NCBI GenBank assembly: GCA_964385175.1
Contig: CAYLNL010000006.1
Coordinates: 1 to 64,000 of the forward strand
Length of the DNA stretch: 64,000 nt
DNA from: CAYLNL01 sp964385175
GTDB taxonomy: Bacteria > Bacteroidota > Bacteroidia > Flavobacteriales > Flavobacteriaceae
Direction of reading: 5' to 3'
The notes below the pieces were generated by a model that was not told where the DNA came from, searched no databases, and was given only the letters and a program-made list of their open reading frames with translations. Both the position numbers and the translations under genes were made by a program. Below, one piece after another: positions 25,946 to 35,020 of this stretch (the first letter of the stretch is position 1; each line of letters starts with the position of its first letter).

Positions 25946-26119
25946 ATGGAAGAGAAGCAATTAAAATTATTGAAAGTATTGGCAAAAAAGATTAAATCTG
26001 AGAAAAAGGAACAAGCTGTTGTTGTTGCTTCACTTCAATCTGCAAAAATTCTTACAAAAAAGGGGAACTTTACAGGTCATTTAAAGAATTTGGATAAAGT
26101 ATTTGCAGAAGCTGAATAA
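25946..26119 (+). CDS. 57-residue basic protein, possible antitoxin
   Basis: A lysine-rich, mostly helical peptide (EEKQLKLLKVLAKKIKSEKK, ending LKNLDKVFAEAE). Its stop overlaps the next start by one base (TAATG), a tight translational coupling typical of toxin-antitoxin pairs. It has an upstream TAnnTTTG box and the low GC of its neighbour. I do not recognise the family. Size, charge, helical pattern and coupling make an antitoxin role plausible, not shown. Confidence 0.65.
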   Translation: MEEKQLKLLKVLAKKIKSEKKEQAVVVASLQSAKILTKKGNFTGHLKNLDKVFAEAE

Positions 26120-26751
26120 TGTATCGAAAAAGACCAAATTTGACAATCGGATTTCATGGATGCGATTTTTCTGTGAGGAACGATTTGGTTACTAACCCCG
26201 ATAAAGTCAAAAAGAGCCAGGAAAAATTTGATTGGCTTGGCAATGGATTTTATGTGTGGGAAAATAATTATGCAAGAGCATTTAAGTGGGCAGAAGATAA
26301 ACAAAAAAGAGGTGGAATAGGAACACCTTCTGTTGTTGGGGTGGTTTATCAACTTGATTATTGTTTGGACTTTACGGATTCTGAATTTATTGAACTTCTT
26401 CCCATATATTACGAATTAATGAAGTTTGATTTATTAGTTGCAAATAAGAAAATCCCTGAAAATAAAGACCTTCCCAAAGATAAATATCACGATTTAATAA
26501 TACGGGAATTAGATTGTGCCGTTATTGAATATTTACATCAGAAGATTGCAGAGCAGATAGAGGCTGATAATAAGGAAAAAGGATTTAGTGAATATAGGTA
26601 TTTTGACTCTGTAAGAGGTATTTTCACAGAAGGAGGACCGATATTTGAGGGAGCAGGGATTCAATCAAAAAATCATATACAAGTTTGTATTAGGAATTTG
26701 AACTGTATTAAAGGATTTTTTATCCCAAGACAAGAGACTAGATTTCCATAA
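26119..26751 (+). CDS. DUF3990/ADP-ribosyltransferase-like protein, possible toxin
   Basis: 210 residues. IGFHGCD near residue 10, then SQEKFDWLGNGFYVWENN and ARAFKWAEDK. The order (H-G near the start, then GxGFYxWEN and RAxxWA) matches the DUF3990-like group, thought to share the ADP-ribosyltransferase fold in which the early H and later Y hold NAD. It is translationally coupled to the 57-residue ORF and followed 18 bp later by a HigA-type antitoxin gene, giving a compact three-gene module. GC content is lower than in flanking genes, consistent with transfer. Activity and target are unknown. Confidence 0.75.
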   Translation: MYRKRPNLTIGFHGCDFSVRNDLVTNPDKVKKSQEKFDWLGNGFYVWENNYARAFKWAEDKQKRGGIGTPSVVGVVYQLDYCLDFTDSEFIELLPIYYELMKFDLLVANKKIPENKDLPKDKYHDLIIRELDCAVIEYLHQKIAEQIEADNKEKGFSEYRYFDSVRGIFTEGGPIFEGAGIQSKNHIQVCIRNLNCIKGFFIPRQETRFP

Positions 26752-26769
26752 TATTAAAGCCTGACAGGA

Positions 26770-27069
26770 ATGGAAAAACTAAAAAACATACACCCCGGCG
26801 AAATTCTGAAAACAGAATTTTTAGAGCCTCTCGAAATTACTGCTTACCGTTTGTCGAAAGAAACGTTTATTCCGCAAACCCGGGTGAGCGAAATTTTGAA
26901 AGGAAATCGGAGTATTACGGCTGATACGGCGTTACGGCTTTCCCGGTATTTCGGCACATCGGCTAAGTTTTGGCTGGGGCTACAGGACGATTTTGACCTG
27001 GAGGAAGCGAAAAAGGCAAAGCAAGAGGAGTTGAATACTAGTAAACCCATTCAGGACAACGCCGCCTGA
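26770..27069 (+). CDS. HigA/VapI family antitoxin, XRE-type HTH
   Basis: 99 residues. IHPGEILKTEFLEPL is the signature opening of the HigA addiction-module antitoxin family, then a five-helix XRE DNA-binding domain (YRLSKETFIPQTRVSEILKG) and AKFWLGLQDDFDLEEAK. HigA normally binds its HigB toxin and its own promoter. No HigB is adjacent. The upstream neighbour on the same strand is the ADP-ribosyltransferase-like protein, 18 bp away, so HigA may regulate or neutralise that instead. An orphan regulator left after loss of higB is the alternative. Confidence 0.88.
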   Translation: MEKLKNIHPGEILKTEFLEPLEITAYRLSKETFIPQTRVSEILKGNRSITADTALRLSRYFGTSAKFWLGLQDDFDLEEAKKAKQEELNTSKPIQDNAA

Positions 27070-27076
27070 AAACTGC

Positions 27077-27412
27077 CTACGACTCCGGAGCCAGTTCCAC
27101 CTCCAACCCATCCAAGCCTTCGGTAAGAGGAATCTGGCAACTCAGCCGACTGGTAGCTTTTACATAAAAGGCTTCAGACAGCATGGCGCGCTCATCGGGG
27201 CTCATTTCCGGCAGGGGAATGTCTGCGGAGGTAATGTAGCACTGGCAGGAGGCGCAAAGCGCCATCCCCCCGCAGGTGCCTTCCACCGGCAAATCGTGCG
27301 CTTTGAAGAGTTCCATGAGGTTCATCGCCATATCGGTGGGCGCCGGCAATTCGTAAATGGTTCCCTCACGGTCTTTTACCCGTATTTTTATATTGCCGCT
27401 CATCTCACTCAA
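27077..27412 (-). CDS. 2Fe-2S ferredoxin, adrenodoxin type
   Basis: 111 residues. The cluster ligands are Cys47, Cys53, Cys56 and Cys92 in the C-x5-C-x2-C...C spacing of vertebrate/ISC-type ferredoxins (GTCGGMALCASC). It carries electrons to cluster assembly or monooxygenases. It overlaps the reductase gene upstream by 8 bp, so the two are almost certainly a redox pair. The 3' end converges with the HigA gene, 7 bp away. Confidence 0.93.
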   Translation of the reverse strand: MSEMSGNIKIRVKDREGTIYELPAPTDMAMNLMELFKAHDLPVEGTCGGMALCASCQCYITSADIPLPEMSPDERAMLSEAFYVKATSRLSCQIPLTEGLDGLEVELAPES

Positions 27413-28457
27413 TCGCTTTAATCACCGCTTTGGGCGCTTCTTTTTTAGTGCCGTCAAAACCTTCCACACCGGTTACGGTGGTGTATTTTAACACATAGTT
27501 TTTACCGGGGTGAATGATTTTGTAGGCTGCCTGGCACGCCAGCGCCGCCTCGTGGAAACCGCATAAAATCAACTTCAGCTTACCCGGGTACGTATTCATA
27601 TCGCCGATGGCGAAAACACCGGGAAGGTTGGTTTGATAATCCAGTGCGTTATTCACTTTTATGGCATTTTTTTCCAGTTCCAGTCCCCAATGAGCAAGCT
27701 GGCCCAGCTTAGGCGTTAACCCGAACAGGGGAATAAAGTAATCCGTTCCGAGTCGTTCCTTCACGCCGTCCCGATCAAGAGTAAGGGCTTCCAGTCGCTC
27801 TTTCCCGTGCAAGGTAACCACTTCGGCGGGTGTTATGAGGTTAATTTTCCCTGCTTTTTTGAGTTCCTGCACTTTTTCCACAGAATCTAAGGCGCCCCGG
27901 AACTCGTTGCGCCGGTGGATGAGCGTTAGTTTGGAAGCGACACCGGCTAAAAAAACAGCCCAGTCCAGCGCTGAGTCGCCCCCGCCGGCAATTACCACCC
28001 GCTTGTTGCGATAGGTTTCGGGCTCTTTGATGAGGTAGGTTACACCATTATCTTCGAAATGGGCGATATTTTCGATGGGTGGTTTTTTGGGTTCAAAACT
28101 GCCCAATCCGCCGGCGATAAACACTACCGGCGCCTGGTGTTTTGTTCCCTTATCGGTGGTAACCACAAACGTTCCGTCTGCTTGTTTTTCCAGCGTTTCG
28201 GCACGCTCGCCCAGTGTGAACCCGGGTTGAAACTGCCTGGACTGTTCCAGGAGGTTGTTTACTAAGTCACCGGCTAATATTTCCGGGAAGCCCGGAATGT
28301 CATAAATAGGTTTTTTAGGATACAGTTCCGCGCATTGCCCGCCCGCCTGCGGGAGCGCGTCTATGAGGTGGCAATGCAATTTCAGCAACCCGGCTTCAAA
28401 AACAGCAAACAATCCGGCGGGGCCGGCGCCGATGATGATAATATCGGTTCGGATCAT
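27405..28457 (-). CDS. Thioredoxin-reductase-like ferredoxin-NADP reductase
   Basis: 350 residues. IIGAGPAGLFAVFEAG at the N-terminus binds FAD, and VVIAGGGDSALDWAV near 150 binds NAD(P)H. FAIGDMNTYPGKLKL is the C-terminal FAD contact. There is no CxxC disulfide, unlike thioredoxin reductase, and the C-terminal extension fits the YumC/TrxR-like FNR class. It lies between NifU-C and ferredoxin and should move electrons from NADPH to the 2Fe-2S protein. Confidence 0.92.
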   Translation of the reverse strand: MIRTDIIIIGAGPAGLFAVFEAGLLKLHCHLIDALPQAGGQCAELYPKKPIYDIPGFPEILAGDLVNNLLEQSRQFQPGFTLGERAETLEKQADGTFVVTTDKGTKHQAPVVFIAGGLGSFEPKKPPIENIAHFEDNGVTYLIKEPETYRNKRVVIAGGGDSALDWAVFLAGVASKLTLIHRRNEFRGALDSVEKVQELKKAGKINLITPAEVVTLHGKERLEALTLDRDGVKERLGTDYFIPLFGLTPKLGQLAHWGLELEKNAIKVNNALDYQTNLPGVFAIGDMNTYPGKLKLILCGFHEAALACQAAYKIIHPGKNYVLKYTTVTGVEGFDGTKKEAPKAVIKAIE

Positions 28458-28463
28458 GCTGCG

Positions 28464-28706
28464 TTACTCGTTTTCTACGTTTATTACCCGCTCAATCTGG
28501 GGCACATAGCGTTTTATGGTCATTTCTACACCGCTTTTCAGGGTGGTGCGGTTTACACTACAGTCCATACAATTTCCTTCCAGCCGCACTTTTACGAGCG
28601 TGTCTTCTACGGCAACAAGAGCTATGTCTCCGCCATCGCTTCTCAAAAAGGGGCGAATTTCGTCTAAGGCTTTTTCTACGTTGGTTCGGATTTCTTCCGG
28701 TGTCAT
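28464..28706 (-). CDS. NifU C-terminal domain protein (Fe-S scaffold)
   Basis: 80 residues from ATG at 28706; an upstream in-frame ATG would add nine residues overlapping mrp. RSDGGDIALVAVED and GNCMDCS with Cys46-x2-Cys49 match the NifU C-terminal scaffold, which holds a labile Fe-S cluster for transfer. It sits two bases after the mrp stop, in one operon with mrp, the reductase and ferredoxin. Confidence 0.92.
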   Translation of the reverse strand: MTPEEIRTNVEKALDEIRPFLRSDGGDIALVAVEDTLVKVRLEGNCMDCSVNRTTLKSGVEMTIKRYVPQIERVINVENE

Positions 28707-28708
28707 GG

Positions 28709-29845
28709 TTATTTCTTTTTTACGGCGGCGCAACCAGCCATCGTGGTTATTTTAATCGCTTCGGTAGGCGGTAAACTTTCGTTGCGGCGAACCACCTCCT
28801 GCACCACATTACGGGTAAGGGTTTCAAAAGCAGCTTCCAGTGGCGTGGCGGTTTGGAGCGCGGCGGGACGCCCGGCGTCGGCGGCTTCCCGGATGCTTTG
28901 CACCAGGGGTATCTCTCCCAGGAAAGGCACCTGCAAATCTTCGGCGAGGTTCCGGGCGCCACCTTTCCCGAAGATGTAATAGCGATTATCGGGCAATTCG
29001 GCAGGAGTAAAATACGCCATGTTCTCTATAATTCCCAATACGGGAACGTGGATGCTTTCCTGTTGAAACATGGCGACGCCCTTGCGTGCATCTGCGAGCG
29101 CTATGGCTTGCGGGGTGCTCACTACCACGGCGCCCGTAACGGGCAGCGCCTGCAAAATGCTCAGGTGAATATCGCCCGTTCCCGGGGGCAGGTCTATGAG
29201 CAAAAAATCCAACTCGCCCCATGCCGATTCAAAAATCATCTGGTTGAGGGCTTTGGAAGCCATAGGCCCGCGCCAGATAACCGCCTGGTTGGGTTGGGTA
29301 AAAAAGCCGATGGAGAGAATTTTTACGCCGTAGTTTTCAACAGGTTTCATTTTTACCACCCCATCCACCGTAACCGCCAGCGGTTTTTCGGTTTCCACAT
29401 CCAACATTATGGGAATAGAAGGGCCGTACACATCGGCGTCTAAAAGCCCTACGCGAAAACCCATTTTGGCAAGGGTTACGGCTATGTTGGCGGTAACGGT
29501 GGACTTGCCTACGCCGCCTTTTCCGGAGGCAACGGCTACAATGTTGCGGATACCGGGAATGGGGTTTCCCTTTATGAGTTGGGGTTTGGAAGGCGGGGCT
29601 TCTACCTGTATGTTTACGGTTACTTTGGCTTTTTCGTAAACCTGGCTGTGGATGGCTTTCAGGATTTCTACCTCTGTTTTTTTGCGGGCTTGCAGGCTGG
29701 GGTTGGCAATGGTAATGTCCACGACTACCTCATCGCCAAAAATGACCACGTTCTTCACGGCGCCGCTTTCCACCATATTCCTTCCTTCCCCCGGAACAGT
29801 AAGGGTTTCTAAGGCTTTTAAAACAGTTGCTTTGGATAAAACCAC
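28709..29845 (-). CDS. mrp: Mrp/NBP35-type iron-sulfur carrier ATPase
   Basis: 378 residues. The N-terminal ~85 residues are a MIP18/DUF59-type domain. GKGGVGKST at 108-116 is the deviant Walker A of the ParA/MinD-like class, and LLIDLPPGTGDIHLS is the Walker B/switch region. In characterised homologues the ATPase carries Fe-S clusters to target proteins. The C-terminal CxxC that bridges the cluster in ApbC is not seen; the region reads ENMAYFTPAELPD. It is the first gene of the four-gene Fe-S operon. Confidence 0.93.
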   Translation of the reverse strand: MVLSKATVLKALETLTVPGEGRNMVESGAVKNVVIFGDEVVVDITIANPSLQARKKTEVEILKAIHSQVYEKAKVTVNIQVEAPPSKPQLIKGNPIPGIRNIVAVASGKGGVGKSTVTANIAVTLAKMGFRVGLLDADVYGPSIPIMLDVETEKPLAVTVDGVVKMKPVENYGVKILSIGFFTQPNQAVIWRGPMASKALNQMIFESAWGELDFLLIDLPPGTGDIHLSILQALPVTGAVVVSTPQAIALADARKGVAMFQQESIHVPVLGIIENMAYFTPAELPDNRYYIFGKGGARNLAEDLQVPFLGEIPLVQSIREAADAGRPAALQTATPLEAAFETLTRNVVQEVVRRNESLPPTEAIKITTMAGCAAVKKK

Positions 29846-30195
29846 GTCAGGTTTTTAGATTGATTCTAAACTGCAAAGATACGATGAATGGGTGAGATGT
29901 TGAAAGATGATACATAGATAAGGTATAAGAAATATTTTATAAGACAAGGTAATGCCCAATTCGTATATAAAATATTCAAAAATAAAAATAAATGACAAAA
30001 TCCATAGGTAAAAAATTATCTAAAAATAATAAATATTGATATTCTTTTGACGTGCTTACCAGTTTGAATAGGATTTTTTTTGAAACCTTTGTCGTATTTT
30101 GTAGTATTGCATATATTTTTTCACATCCTTGAAAATTACTCTTGTAAATTCGGGGAATAGAAATGTGATAGGTTATAAAATGGTGAAATAGTTTT
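29846..30195. other. AT-rich upstream region of the first hybrid regulator
   Basis: 350 bp between divergent genes, with no credible ORF. The part nearest the regulator resembles the region upstream of the second regulator (GCATAT followed by a T-run, and a GTGAA block shortly before the start), consistent with gene duplication including the promoter. No 21-nt direct-repeat site is present. Confidence 0.5.
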
Positions 30196-33100
30196 ATGAA
30201 AAACGATTACGTATTCTCTCGTTTTAAAAATATCTCATTCGTTTTCTTTGTGTGGCTTGCGGGGATTGGAACTACCATTGCCCAGGACTATCTTTTTGAT
30301 ACGGAAGTAATTAATGTAGAAAACGGCCTGCCGCATCGCAACACGTATAGTATTGTACAAGATAAGGAAGGCTTTATCTGGGTGAGCACTCTCCGGGGCA
30401 TCAGCCGCTACGACGGTTACCGCTTTAAAACCTATGATCGCAGCCTTTTAAATATCCCGGAAGGTTTTACAGCTACCTATTTAGCGATAGACGGGAAAAA
30501 CCGGATATGGTATTCCGGAAGTGTAAACAACGGCCGTTTGTGTAGTGGCCTTATAGATTCCCGCCGGGATAGCCTATACACAATAGAAGCCGTCTCCGGG
30601 AATCGCCTCACTTCTCAAGACGTTATTTATGTAAGCAATTCCAAAGCTATCAAAGACGATGTGATTATTGTAACCCGCAGCGGAATCATTTACCGTTATG
30701 ACGGGGATTTCCACGAAATTTACCGTGCTCCCCACCCTTTTCCGGAAAATGTGCTTTGCCAGGCCCTGCCAGACGGCAGTTACTGGGTCATCTACACCAG
30801 CTATACGAAGACTTCCCGGAATGAAGTTTTGCGGGTTAAAAACGGAAAAATACTGCAACAGCTAAAAGTTGACCATTGGATAAAAAGAATGGTTGTCGCC
30901 TATCCGGAGTTGGTGCTGGAAATCCCGTACGCACCGACCACTGCTTACTGGAAACTGGAAAAAGACCGCCTTGTTCCCCTTAGTATAAAAAGACATAGCC
31001 CGGAGGATGTTGTGGCGCTGCTTCAGCTTCATCAGGACTACACTTCTTATCTTACCAGAAGCGAGCTATTGGTACAGGATAAGCAGGGCAATAGTATCTA
31101 TAGATTTGACCGGTTTAAATTCCTGGATAAGAAATTTGAAGGCTGCCATAACACCTTATTGGATCGCCAGGGTATCCTCTGGATTACTACAGACAATGGC
31201 ATCATAAAGCTAAGCGCCCGAAAAAACCCGTTTAAAAACCTGGGGATAACCGAAAATATCCGGGGGATTTACCGGGAAGGGTCACAGCTATGGACGGGCA
31301 GAGCTGTTAAAAACCTGGAAAATGGTTCGCAAACAGCACTCCCGCTCAGGGAGGTAGAAGTTGTCAGTACATTCTATAAAGATCAGCAGGGATATCTCTG
31401 GTTGGGAAACAGCTCAAACGAGCTCCTCAAATACATTCCCGGTGAAGATCGGTATGTCCATTATAATTTTTATGCCACAGTGTACTTTAACCTGATGTTT
31501 CGAAATGCCGTTACCAAAACCTATTGGCTGGGCGCAAAAGACGGGCTTTTTCGTTTTGACCCCAACACTGGCAAAATCATCCCGCTTCCCCTACCCATAA
31601 CCTCAGAAGGGGTGTATGTCCGGCATTTCTATCAAAATGCAAAAGGAATATGGATTGCCACCGATAAGGGTATCTTTCTGATGGATGCCCGCAACGAAGT
31701 CATTGTAAAACATTATACCACAAAGGACGGTTTGGCTTCTAATGACATCAATTATATATATGAAGATTCCCGGGGTATCTTCTGGCTGGGTACTAAAAAC
31801 AGCGGCTTACTGCGCTGGGATTTCCAAAACAACAGCTTCCGGCAATATAACCGGGACAATGGACTCTCTAACGATAATATTTATGCCGTATATGAAGATG
31901 ACTACCAGACGCTATGGCTGCCCAGCGATCACGGACTGATGGCCTTCGACAAAAACGCGGAAACCGCCAGAGTCTATTTACCCGAACATGGCATCGCCCA
32001 CGAAGAGTTCAATACCTTTGGTCATTTCCGGGACAAAGACGGCCGCTTATATTTTGGAGGCTTAAAGGGGCTCACCAGCTTTCATCCCCGGGACTTGCAG
32101 GAGCAAAACACCCTATCGCCGCCGTTGTATGCAACCCGGGTGCAGATACTGGAAAAGGACTCGGAAACCTTTGCTGACAAGACCGCTGCTTTTAAAACGG
32201 CGAAAAAAATTATATTAGACCCCGATGACCGTATCCTGGAAGTAGAACTCACCCTGCTGGATTATGAAAAGTCAGAAGAAAACCAATATGCCTATCAATT
32301 GTCTGGAGTGCGACAGCAATGGATCTATACCGGGGAAAATAAAATATCCATTATAAACCCTCCTTACGGGCGTTACGATCTTGTCATAAAAGCCAGGGGC
32401 GCGTCAGGAAGCTGGTCAGAAACCCCACTCATTATTCCCATGTATGTGAAAACACCTTTTTATATGCAATGGTGGTTTATCCTGGCATCCGGGTTGCTGG
32501 CCATAGCAGTTATTGTCATGTCTTTGTGGTGGCGGGTGCGAAAGTTCCAAAAAGACCGGCAACGCCTTGAGTCCGAAGTACAAAAAAGAACCCATAAAAT
32601 CGAGGAGCAGGCCGAAGCGCTCAAGGCTCTCGACAAAGCCAAAACCCGGTTTTTCTCCAACATCACCCACGAGTTCCGTACCCCCCTCACCCTGGTGAAA
32701 GGCCCTGTTGAACAAATGATCGCACAACCGCCTTCGCCTGCTACGCTGAAAAAAAGATTGATAGAGGTATTAAAAAATACTGATAACCTCCTGGAACTCA
32801 TCAACCAACTGCTGGACATGTCAAAATTAGAAAGCGGCAGGATGCAGGTAGAAGTTTCCCCCGGCGATATGGTCCGTTACACCGGGAAGCTCGTGGCTCA
32901 GTTCCAGCCGCTGGCTGATACAAAGCGGATACAACTGGACTTTACGGCCCACGCCAACACTTGGAAAACCTGCTTTGACAGGGATAAATGGACGAAGATA
33001 CTGTACAACCTCCTGTCCAATGCGCTCAAATTTACCCCCCAGGGCGGCAGGGTCACAGTACATCTGGAACAACTACGGCAGGTACATCAGGACTATGCTC

Positions 33101-34191
33101 AACTCACGGTAAAAGATAGTGGAATCGGGATCGAAGCCAGGCAGTTAGCGCATATCTTCGATCGTTTTTACCAGGTTGACGCTTCTGCTACCCGCCTTCA
33201 GGGAGGTACAGGCATAGGATTGTCGCTCGTAAAGGAGCTGGCGGAGCTTCAGAATGGAATCGTTACCGTGAGTAGCACTCCGGGAAAAGGAGCGGTATTT
33301 ACCGTAACGCTGCCCGTACTTCCGGCTCCGGTGGAAACAAACGGAATGCCCGAGCCGGAAGAGGCGGAGGCCATGCCTCCCTTTATGGCATTTCCGGAAA
33401 CCCCGGCGGAAAATGGACGGGAAACCCTCAAAGAGCAGAACAAGGCAGAAAAGCTGCAGCTGCTTATCGTGGAAGATCACCCCGGTATGCGGGCATATAT
33501 CCGCTCCTGTATCGACACTTCAGTTTATAACATTACAGAAGCCGGGGACGGACAGGAAGGCATTGAAAAAGCCCGGGAGATCATCCCCGATCTAATCATC
33601 TCGGACGTGATGATGCCCAAAAAAGACGGTTTTGCGCTCACCCGCGCCATCAGAGACCACCTGGCTACTTCTCATATCCCACTCATCCTGCTCACGGCCA
33701 AAGCTTCCTTGGAGAGCCGTTTAAAAGGGCTGGAACGCGGTGCAGACGCATATCTTACCAAACCTTTTAGTCCCCAAGAGCTGGTCATACGCATCAAAAA
33801 GCTTATCGAATTACGCCAACTATTGCAGCAACGTTATCAAAACCAGGATGAGCTGCCAGACAACAATACGACTTTTCAAAAAGAAGACCGTTTTATTTCT
33901 GAACTCAGAAACTACATCACCGAAAATATCGGCAACCCCGGCCTGGGAAGCGAAGCTGTAACCGCTCATTTTGCCATAAGCCGCACACAGCTCTATCGCA
34001 AGCTCAAAGCGCTGGCCAATACTACCATAGGCGATTACATCCGCTCGGTTCGGCTTCACAGGGCCACGCAATTGTTAAAAGAGAAACAACTCAATGTTTC
34101 CGAAGTAGCATACGAGACCGGTTTTTCTTCTCCCGAACATTTTTCCAAAGCTTTTAAAAAAACCTACGGAAAATCCCCTTCAAAGTGGTAA
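30196..34191 (+). CDS. Hybrid two-component system protein (sensor kinase + receiver + AraC)
   Basis: 1331 residues. Signal anchor at the N-terminus (FVFFVWLAGIGTTIAQ). Two-component-regulator propeller repeats fill about 40-690 (EGFIWVSTLRGISRYDGY and similar). A Y_Y_Y domain lies at ~695-755 and a membrane helix at ~760-785. The HisKA box has His825 in NITHEFRTPL, followed by HATPase (GGTGIGLSLVKELAE). The receiver has Asp1137 in LIISDVMMPKKDG, and the chain ends in an AraC HTH (EVAYETGFSSPEHFSKAF). In this class ligand sensing outside the inner membrane drives phosphorelay and DNA binding in one chain. It is closely related to the protein at 40376 and lies directly upstream of a direct-repeat promoter. 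Confidence 0.96.
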   Translation: MKNDYVFSRFKNISFVFFVWLAGIGTTIAQDYLFDTEVINVENGLPHRNTYSIVQDKEGFIWVSTLRGISRYDGYRFKTYDRSLLNIPEGFTATYLAIDGKNRIWYSGSVNNGRLCSGLIDSRRDSLYTIEAVSGNRLTSQDVIYVSNSKAIKDDVIIVTRSGIIYRYDGDFHEIYRAPHPFPENVLCQALPDGSYWVIYTSYTKTSRNEVLRVKNGKILQQLKVDHWIKRMVVAYPELVLEIPYAPTTAYWKLEKDRLVPLSIKRHSPEDVVALLQLHQDYTSYLTRSELLVQDKQGNSIYRFDRFKFLDKKFEGCHNTLLDRQGILWITTDNGIIKLSARKNPFKNLGITENIRGIYREGSQLWTGRAVKNLENGSQTALPLREVEVVSTFYKDQQGYLWLGNSSNELLKYIPGEDRYVHYNFYATVYFNLMFRNAVTKTYWLGAKDGLFRFDPNTGKIIPLPLPITSEGVYVRHFYQNAKGIWIATDKGIFLMDARNEVIVKHYTTKDGLASNDINYIYEDSRGIFWLGTKNSGLLRWDFQNNSFRQYNRDNGLSNDNIYAVYEDDYQTLWLPSDHGLMAFDKNAETARVYLPEHGIAHEEFNTFGHFRDKDGRLYFGGLKGLTSFHPRDLQEQNTLSPPLYATRVQILEKDSETFADKTAAFKTAKKIILDPDDRILEVELTLLDYEKSEENQYAYQLSGVRQQWIYTGENKISIINPPYGRYDLVIKARGASGSWSETPLIIPMYVKTPFYMQWWFILASGLLAIAVIVMSLWWRVRKFQKDRQRLESEVQKRTHKIEEQAEALKALDKAKTRFFSNITHEFRTPLTLVKGPVEQMIAQPPSPATLKKRLIEVLKNTDNLLELINQLLDMSKLESGRMQVEVSPGDMVRYTGKLVAQFQPLADTKRIQLDFTAHANTWKTCFDRDKWTKILYNLLSNALKFTPQGGRVTVHLEQLRQVHQDYAQLTVKDSGIGIEARQLAHIFDRFYQVDASATRLQGGTGIGLSLVKELAELQNGIVTVSSTPGKGAVFTVTLPVLPAPVETNGMPEPEEAEAMPPFMAFPETPAENGRETLKEQNKAEKLQLLIVEDHPGMRAYIRSCIDTSVYNITEAGDGQEGIEKAREIIPDLIISDVMMPKKDGFALTRAIRDHLATSHIPLILLTAKASLESRLKGLERGADAYLTKPFSPQELVIRIKKLIELRQLLQQRYQNQDELPDNNTTFQKEDRFISELRNYITENIGNPGLGSEAVTAHFAISRTQLYRKLKALANTTIGDYIRSVRLHRATQLLKEKQLNVSEVAYETGFSSPEHFSKAFKKTYGKSPSKW

Positions 34192-34329
34192 GGCAATAAC
34201 CTGTTCATATATCATAGTTACAATTCCTTAGCAGTCCCCATATTTCCAATCGTTTTTGGCACAAAAGCCACTTTTTAAAGTGCGAAAAATATCAAAAAAA
34301 CCCCACTCATGCCTCATCAATAAAGGGGT

Positions 34330-34396
34330 GGAACAAATTGACAGGTATTTGGAACAAATTGACAGGTGAAACTTTCCGTACAGGTCTTTCTTTGCA
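34330..34396 (+). promoter_or_regulatory. Direct-repeat promoter A
   Basis: GGAACAAATTGACAGG occurs twice with a period of 21 nt (34330 and 34351), and TTTGCA follows at 34391, 37 nt after the second ACAAA. The same geometry is found at 44456 and 47510. Tandem direct repeats with a period of two helical turns are a typical AraC-family site, so the hybrid regulators are likely binders. The 34192-34594 gap otherwise holds only the leader at 34458. Confidence 0.65.
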
Positions 34397-34457
34397 CCTG
34401 AAACAATTTCAATAAATATAATGTTCAACACCAGAAAAAAACAGAAACGGTTAAAAA

Positions 34458-34572
34458 CGGGCCAACCCCCCAAAGTGACAGCAGGAAACAACCTCATAAA
34501 CATACACTATGTAAGGTGGAGACCGCAAACCACCCTAAAAAACAGGGTGAAACCGGAGCGCCCATCTTCCGG
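34458..34572 (+). ncRNA. Structured 5' leader, copy 1
   Basis: Upstream box CGGGCCAACCCCCC-AAAGTGACA (34458-34480). The core then has GGTGG...CCACC from 34515, CTAAAAAAC, AGGGTGAAACC, and CCGG...CCGG ending at 34572, 22 nt before the ATG. It is one of six copies in the island. Best read as a transcribed 5' UTR element. It can also be read as a short GTG-initiated peptide (ETANHPKKQGETG). Confidence 0.65.
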
Positions 34573-34594
34573 CAATCTTTAAAAATCAAATATC

Positions 34595-35020
34595 ATGTTA
34601 AAAAAAATGTTTTACACCGTTCTTGCCCTGGGGGCAGTACTTACTATAGGCATTGCTACCTCAAGCTTTATAAGCGCCGGTACCGCAACCGCTGCTAAAA
34701 CCGCTGTTAAGGCCGAAACGCCTTTTGTCGACACATGGATTGGCGGTTGGGTTGGCTAGGATGGTACAAGAAAGAGATGAACGGGATCATGGACTGTTGA
34801 AAAATTTGACAAAGGCAGGTATTTTATCAAACCTGCCAGCGGCACGGTAGTGAATATCACGGCTACGCTCATGGTAGATAATGGCGAAACTAAATATATA
34901 TGCGTAACTGGATATACTAAGGACGGTTATGGATATGTTTATATTTATGATCCTACGGACAACATATTCGGCTCCGGTACTGACGGAGACTTTTCCTTTG
35001 TAGCCTCCGTGGAGCAGTAA
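34595..35020 (+). pseudogene. Secreted protein gene broken by in-frame stops or two frameshifts
   Basis: The ATG at 34595 gives a signal peptide (MLKKMFYTVLALGAVLTIGI) and 54 residues ending DTWIGGWVG at TAG 34757-34759. The same frame has TGA at 34778-34780 and is then open and protein-like to TAA 35018-35020 (WTVEKFDKGRYFIKPASG). In between, the -1 frame reads LGWYKKEMNG. Two compensating frameshifts would therefore rebuild a ~140-residue secreted protein. It is either a pseudogene, two sequence errors, or a short peptide gene with decayed downstream sequence. The duplicate at 39435 has the same interruptions. Confidence 0.6.

Noticed and set aside
25625..25960. Longer N-terminus for the PorZ-like protein
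   Set aside because: The extra ~110 residues have no protein-like pattern, and the inner ATG gives a clean signal peptide at the right place.
26752..27076. A HigB toxin paired with HigA
   Set aside because: No ORF with the RelE/HigB pattern is present on either side of higA within the window.
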